Shown piece by piece: positions 61,208 to 64,000 of a stretch of 64,000 nt of DNA. The stretch spans positions 248,001 to 312,000 of the forward strand of contig JAFTPP010000032.1 in NCBI GenBank assembly GCA_017463255.1, written 5' to 3'. The notes under the pieces are model-generated. The model saw nothing but the letters and a program-made list of their open reading frames with translations. It was not told the DNA's origin and searched no databases. A program made the translations under genes and the position numbers. The stretch is from Lachnospiraceae bacterium (GTDB lineage Bacteria; Bacillota; Clostridia; Lachnospirales; Lachnospiraceae). Each line of letters begins with the position of its first letter. Position 1 is the first letter of the stretch.

Positions 61208-63001
61208 CTATAACGGAGTAGTTGCACTTCTTAACCAACTCTTCTCTTCCTCAGATAAAAATGGTGAAATATCACGATACACATCTTCATGATATTTATT
61301 TAAAAACTCTCTTTCATCCTTCGCTAATAAATCAACCAAAACAGCCTCTTTATCAATGGGAACCTTGGTTAAAGTTTCAAATGACATAAACTGTCCGTCA
61401 CTGTTTTTAATATCTTTATGGCACAAAAGAACATTCTCAATTCGGATTCCGTGGCTTCCTTCAATATACACTCCCGGTTCATTGGTAATGACCATTCCTT
61501 CCTCTAATACTGAATCATCAATACCGGGTAATGTTTTAAACCGAAAGCTTTGAGGACCTTCATGAACATTTAGCATATACCCAACGCCGTGTCCTGTACC
61601 GCATTTATAATCAATACCCTCTTTCCAAAGCGGACCTCTTGCAAGAATATCAAGATTCTTCCCACTGCATCCGTACATAAATTTTACCATAGATAAGTTT
61701 AACATCCCTTTTAGTACCAAAGTGTAATGTCTTTTCATTTCATCCGTAAGTTCACCTAATACTATGGTTCTTGTAACGTCTGTTGTACCACCGTAATACT
61801 GCCCACCACTGTCTACTAATAAAAATCCTTTATTATCAAGCTTACTGTTGCTTTCTTTTGTTGCTTCATAGTGCATCATCGCCCCATTAGGGCCATATGC
61901 ACAGATAGTCGGAAAAGATAACTCAATAAACCCGTCCACTTCCATGCGGTAACAATCCACCATGCGCCCTACTTCGTACTCATTAAGCACCGCCTTATCT
62001 TTAACATTTTTAATCCAATATATAAACTTCGTTAATGCTGCACTATCCTTAAGATACACCTCTCGCATTCTGCTTATTTCTACCGGATTTTTAACGGCTT
62101 TCATAGCAATAATCGGACTCGGCAACTCAATAATCGTATTCTTTTTTTCCAAAATACTCTTATGCCGGTAAGAGGCATATTGCGGGTCAATTAGGATTGT
62201 CTTATTCTCAGGTGTTGAACATATGAAATCACATTCAGAATAATCAATAAGTTCAATTTGATTCTTTTCACAATAATCTGACAGCTCCTCTGTCACAGCA
62301 TCTTTTTGAATCATTAAAGTACTTATATCTTCATCAATGTAGCAATAGGAAAGAGCAACAGGATTACATTCCACATCATTGCCCCGAATATTAAAAAGCC
62401 ACATAATGTCATCAAGCTTACTAAGCCATATTGCGTCTGCTTTTAATGCTTTCATCTTTTTACGAAGCTTTAATACTTTTTCTTTATAATCAACTCCGGA
62501 TAAATCACCATTCAAAACAAAAACCGGATTCGCCGGTAATTTAGGCTGATTATCCCATATGCCTTCATAAGGAATAAATCCATCATTAAATTCACAATAA
62601 AAGCCCGTAGCATCAAAAACAGCATCCTTTATTTTCTTTGCAAACGAAGTTGTAATAACCCTGCCGTCAACCCCCATAACTTCATCCTGTTTATAATTTA
62701 ACGCCAAATATTCCTGTATGGTTGGGACATCTTCTTCTCCCATTTTGCATAAAATAATTTCAGAACCCTTTAATTCTAACTCAGCTTGAATAAAGTATCT
62801 TCCGTCCGTCCAAAGCAAAGCTTCTTCCCTTGTCACTACCAATGTACCGTTAGAGCCTGTAAATCCGGTAAAAAACTCGCGCACACGAAAAAAATCACTT
62901 ACATACTCACTGTTGTGATAATCTCCTGTTGGTATTATGACGTAATGCACATTGCATATTTCCATTTTTTTACGCAAAGCAGCGATTCTGCTATTAATCA
63001 T
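61208..63001 (-). CDS. M24 family Xaa-Pro aminopeptidase (aminopeptidase P type)
   Basis: Cuts the first residue of peptides with proline in position 2, a metal-dependent step in peptide use. The 597-residue protein has two creatinase-like N-terminal domains (about 1-300; GFTGSNGTLVVT, LLWTDGRYFIQAE) and the pita-bread catalytic domain with LVDSGGQYYGGTTDVTRTI, CGTGHGVGYMLNVHEGP, TNEPGVYIEGSHGIRIEN. These contain the two Asp, the His and the two Glu metal ligands. The length fits the three-domain aminopeptidase P. GAGGT precedes the ATG. It lies about 140 nt upstream of pckA with no clear terminator between, so a shared transcript is possible. Confidence 0.93.
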   Translation of the reverse strand: MINSRIAALRKKMEICNVHYVIIPTGDYHNSEYVSDFFRVREFFTGFTGSNGTLVVTREEALLWTDGRYFIQAELELKGSEIILCKMGEEDVPTIQEYLALNYKQDEVMGVDGRVITTSFAKKIKDAVFDATGFYCEFNDGFIPYEGIWDNQPKLPANPVFVLNGDLSGVDYKEKVLKLRKKMKALKADAIWLSKLDDIMWLFNIRGNDVECNPVALSYCYIDEDISTLMIQKDAVTEELSDYCEKNQIELIDYSECDFICSTPENKTILIDPQYASYRHKSILEKKNTIIELPSPIIAMKAVKNPVEISRMREVYLKDSAALTKFIYWIKNVKDKAVLNEYEVGRMVDCYRMEVDGFIELSFPTICAYGPNGAMMHYEATKESNSKLDNKGFLLVDSGGQYYGGTTDVTRTIVLGELTDEMKRHYTLVLKGMLNLSMVKFMYGCSGKNLDILARGPLWKEGIDYKCGTGHGVGYMLNVHEGPQSFRFKTLPGIDDSVLEEGMVITNEPGVYIEGSHGIRIENVLLCHKDIKNSDGQFMSFETLTKVPIDKEAVLVDLLAKDEREFLNKYHEDVYRDISPFLSEEEKSWLRSATTPL

Positions 63002-63102
63002 AGGACTTACCTCTATCTTGTATTTTCATTTCACATTTTAGTTTATCATATATTATCCAAAATAAAATAAGAATTAAAAAATTATTAATTTTAAGTTTTT
63101 TC

Positions 63103-63132
63103 TTGTAAGATGTTATGTCTACATGGTATGAT
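63103..63132 (+). promoter_or_regulatory. possible promoter of the citrate synthase gene
   Basis: TTGTAA (63103-63108), an 18-nt spacer and TATGAT (63127-63132), about 40 nt before the GTG start. Confidence 0.45.
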
Positions 63133-63173
63133 TGATTTGTATTTTTCAAAAAAATCAGAAAGGTGGTAGAAAA

Positions 63174-64000
63174 GTGGATAATATCAATTTTACTGAGATT
63201 ACTCCGGAAATCTTAAGACTGACAGAAATGAGTCGTAACGCCGGTATTATTGACAGCGAATTATTCACAAAATATGAAGTTAAGCGCGGTCTTCGTGACT
63301 TAAACGGTAAGGGTGTTTTAACCGGCTTAACCAATATTTCAGATGTTCGCGCTTCTGCAATAATCAACGGTGAATCCGTTCCTGTTCACGGCAGATTATT
63401 CTATCGTGGTTATGATGTCAAAGATTTAGTAATCGGTTTTACCAAAGAAGACCGTTACGGTTTCGAAGAAGTCGCTTATCTTCTTCTCTTTAATCAGCTT
63501 CCTGATCAGGACGAACTTAAAAAGTTTGAACAGTTGTTAGCACATTACCGCTCACTTCCGACAAGCTTTGTTCGTGATATTATCATGAAAGCTCCAAGCC
63601 GAGATATGATGAATACCCTGGCAAGAAGTGTTCTTACTCTTTACTCCTATGATGACATGGCTGAAGACACAAGTTTACCTAATGTATTACGACAGTGTCT
63701 CCAATTAATCAGCGTATTTCCAATGTTGGCAGTCTATGGTTATCAGGCATATAGTCACTATCATTTTGGAAACAGCTTATATATTCATCAACCGGATCCG
63801 GAATTATCAACTGCAGAAAACCTGTTGACCATTTTACGTCCGGATAAGTCCTACACTGCCCTCGAAGCAAAGCTTTTAGACATTGCTTTAGTTCTTCACA
63901 TGGAACATGGCGGCGGTAATAATTCAACCTTTACAACCCATGTTGTATCAAGCTCATTAACCGATACATATTCCGTTATTGCAGCTGCTATCGGCTCCTT
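63174..64000 (+). CDS. gltA: Si-type citrate synthase (partial, 3' end outside window)
   Basis: Condenses acetyl-CoA and oxaloacetate to citrate. The first 275 residues show the family layout: NISDVRASAIINGESVPVHGRLFYRGYDVKDLV, given in part, and VLHMEHGGGNNSTFT, which contains the first catalytic His region of citrate/2-methylcitrate synthases. The GTG start has AAAGGTGG 7 nt upstream. The second catalytic His and the Asp lie outside the window. It belongs to an unrelated fold from the Re-type candidate at 5533-6945. Assignment as citrate rather than 2-methylcitrate synthase is from similarity only. Confidence 0.88.
   Translation, partial: MDNINFTEITPEILRLTEMSRNAGIIDSELFTKYEVKRGLRDLNGKGVLTGLTNISDVRASAIINGESVPVHGRLFYRGYDVKDLVIGFTKEDRYGFEEVAYLLLFNQLPDQDELKKFEQLLAHYRSLPTSFVRDIIMKAPSRDMMNTLARSVLTLYSYDDMAEDTSLPNVLRQCLQLISVFPMLAVYGYQAYSHYHFGNSLYIHQPDPELSTAENLLTILRPDKSYTALEAKLLDIALVLHMEHGGGNNSTFTTHVVSSSLTDTYSVIAAAIGS

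Noticed and set aside
1..64000. tRNA, rRNA, insertion sequence or prophage genes
   Set aside because: None found on reading; no transposase, integrase or phage structural motifs and no tRNA-like cloverleaf sequences were recognised.

Overview
The window reads as a chromosomal stretch of a low-GC Gram-positive anaerobe of the class Clostridia, most likely the family Lachnospiraceae. This is inferred from gene content and is not a proven identification. The evidence is Rex, a T-box leader on pheST, Firmicutes-type promoters and AGGAGG ribosome binding sites, several lipobox lipoproteins, a class B sortase with wall-anchored BspA-like leucine-rich repeat proteins, a small 'chorion class high-cysteine' protein, and a GH5 subfamily 8-like mannanase. 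I see no tRNA or rRNA genes, CRISPR arrays, insertion sequences or prophage genes.

Layout. 1-7.0 kb: a redox/energy block. On the minus strand lie a partial NAD(P)HX epimerase, a coiled-coil protein and Rex. A plus-strand ABC-F ATPase follows, then a minus-strand operon: a homocitrate/isopropylmalate-synthase-like enzyme (probably Re-citrate synthase), a GntR/FCD regulator and an NADP-type isocitrate dehydrogenase. A 34-bp near-perfect palindrome covers the operon promoter. 7.0-16.4 kb: a sortase operon with sortase B, two large surface proteins ending in TPQTG and SPDTG anchors, and a subtilisin without a signal peptide. 16.5-17.7 kb: three small plus-strand genes with possible sporulation-type promoters. 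17.8-21.1 kb: a YD-repeat lipoprotein and a surface protein with a duplicated module. 21.3-35.97 kb: mostly housekeeping genes (leuS, a membrane protein, an EF-G2-type GTPase, tyrA, PilZ, queA, M18 aminopeptidase, pheT and pheS with a T-box).

36.0-39.9 kb: a BlaI/BlaR1-like pair with a lipoprotein, and two operator-like dyads around the promoter. 39.9-44.2 kb: an operon of a SpoIID-like protein, a YihY family protein, a mannanase lipoprotein and a permuted-papain-fold protein, preceded by a 6S RNA gene. 44.5-50.9 kb: an uncharacterised ABC transporter operon with two lipoproteins, preceded by a small secreted protein that is flanked by perfect 16-bp inverted repeats. 51.0-51.5 kb: MscL with a zinc-ribbon tail. 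51.5-59.1 kb: three tandem paralogous lipoproteins that join a phosphate-binding-protein-like domain to a DUF3298/RsiV-like domain through a repetitive acidic linker. 59.3-64.0 kb: PEP carboxykinase, Xaa-Pro aminopeptidase, and a partial Si-type citrate synthase running off the end.

Functionally, the two ends hold central carbon metabolism: two unrelated candidate citrate-forming enzymes, isocitrate dehydrogenase, PEP carboxykinase, and NADH sensing and repair. The middle holds translation genes, envelope and surface systems, and polysaccharide use. The best candidates for something undescribed are the triplicated lipoproteins, the inverted-repeat-flanked secreted gene with its ABC operon, and the palindrome-controlled citrate synthase operon.
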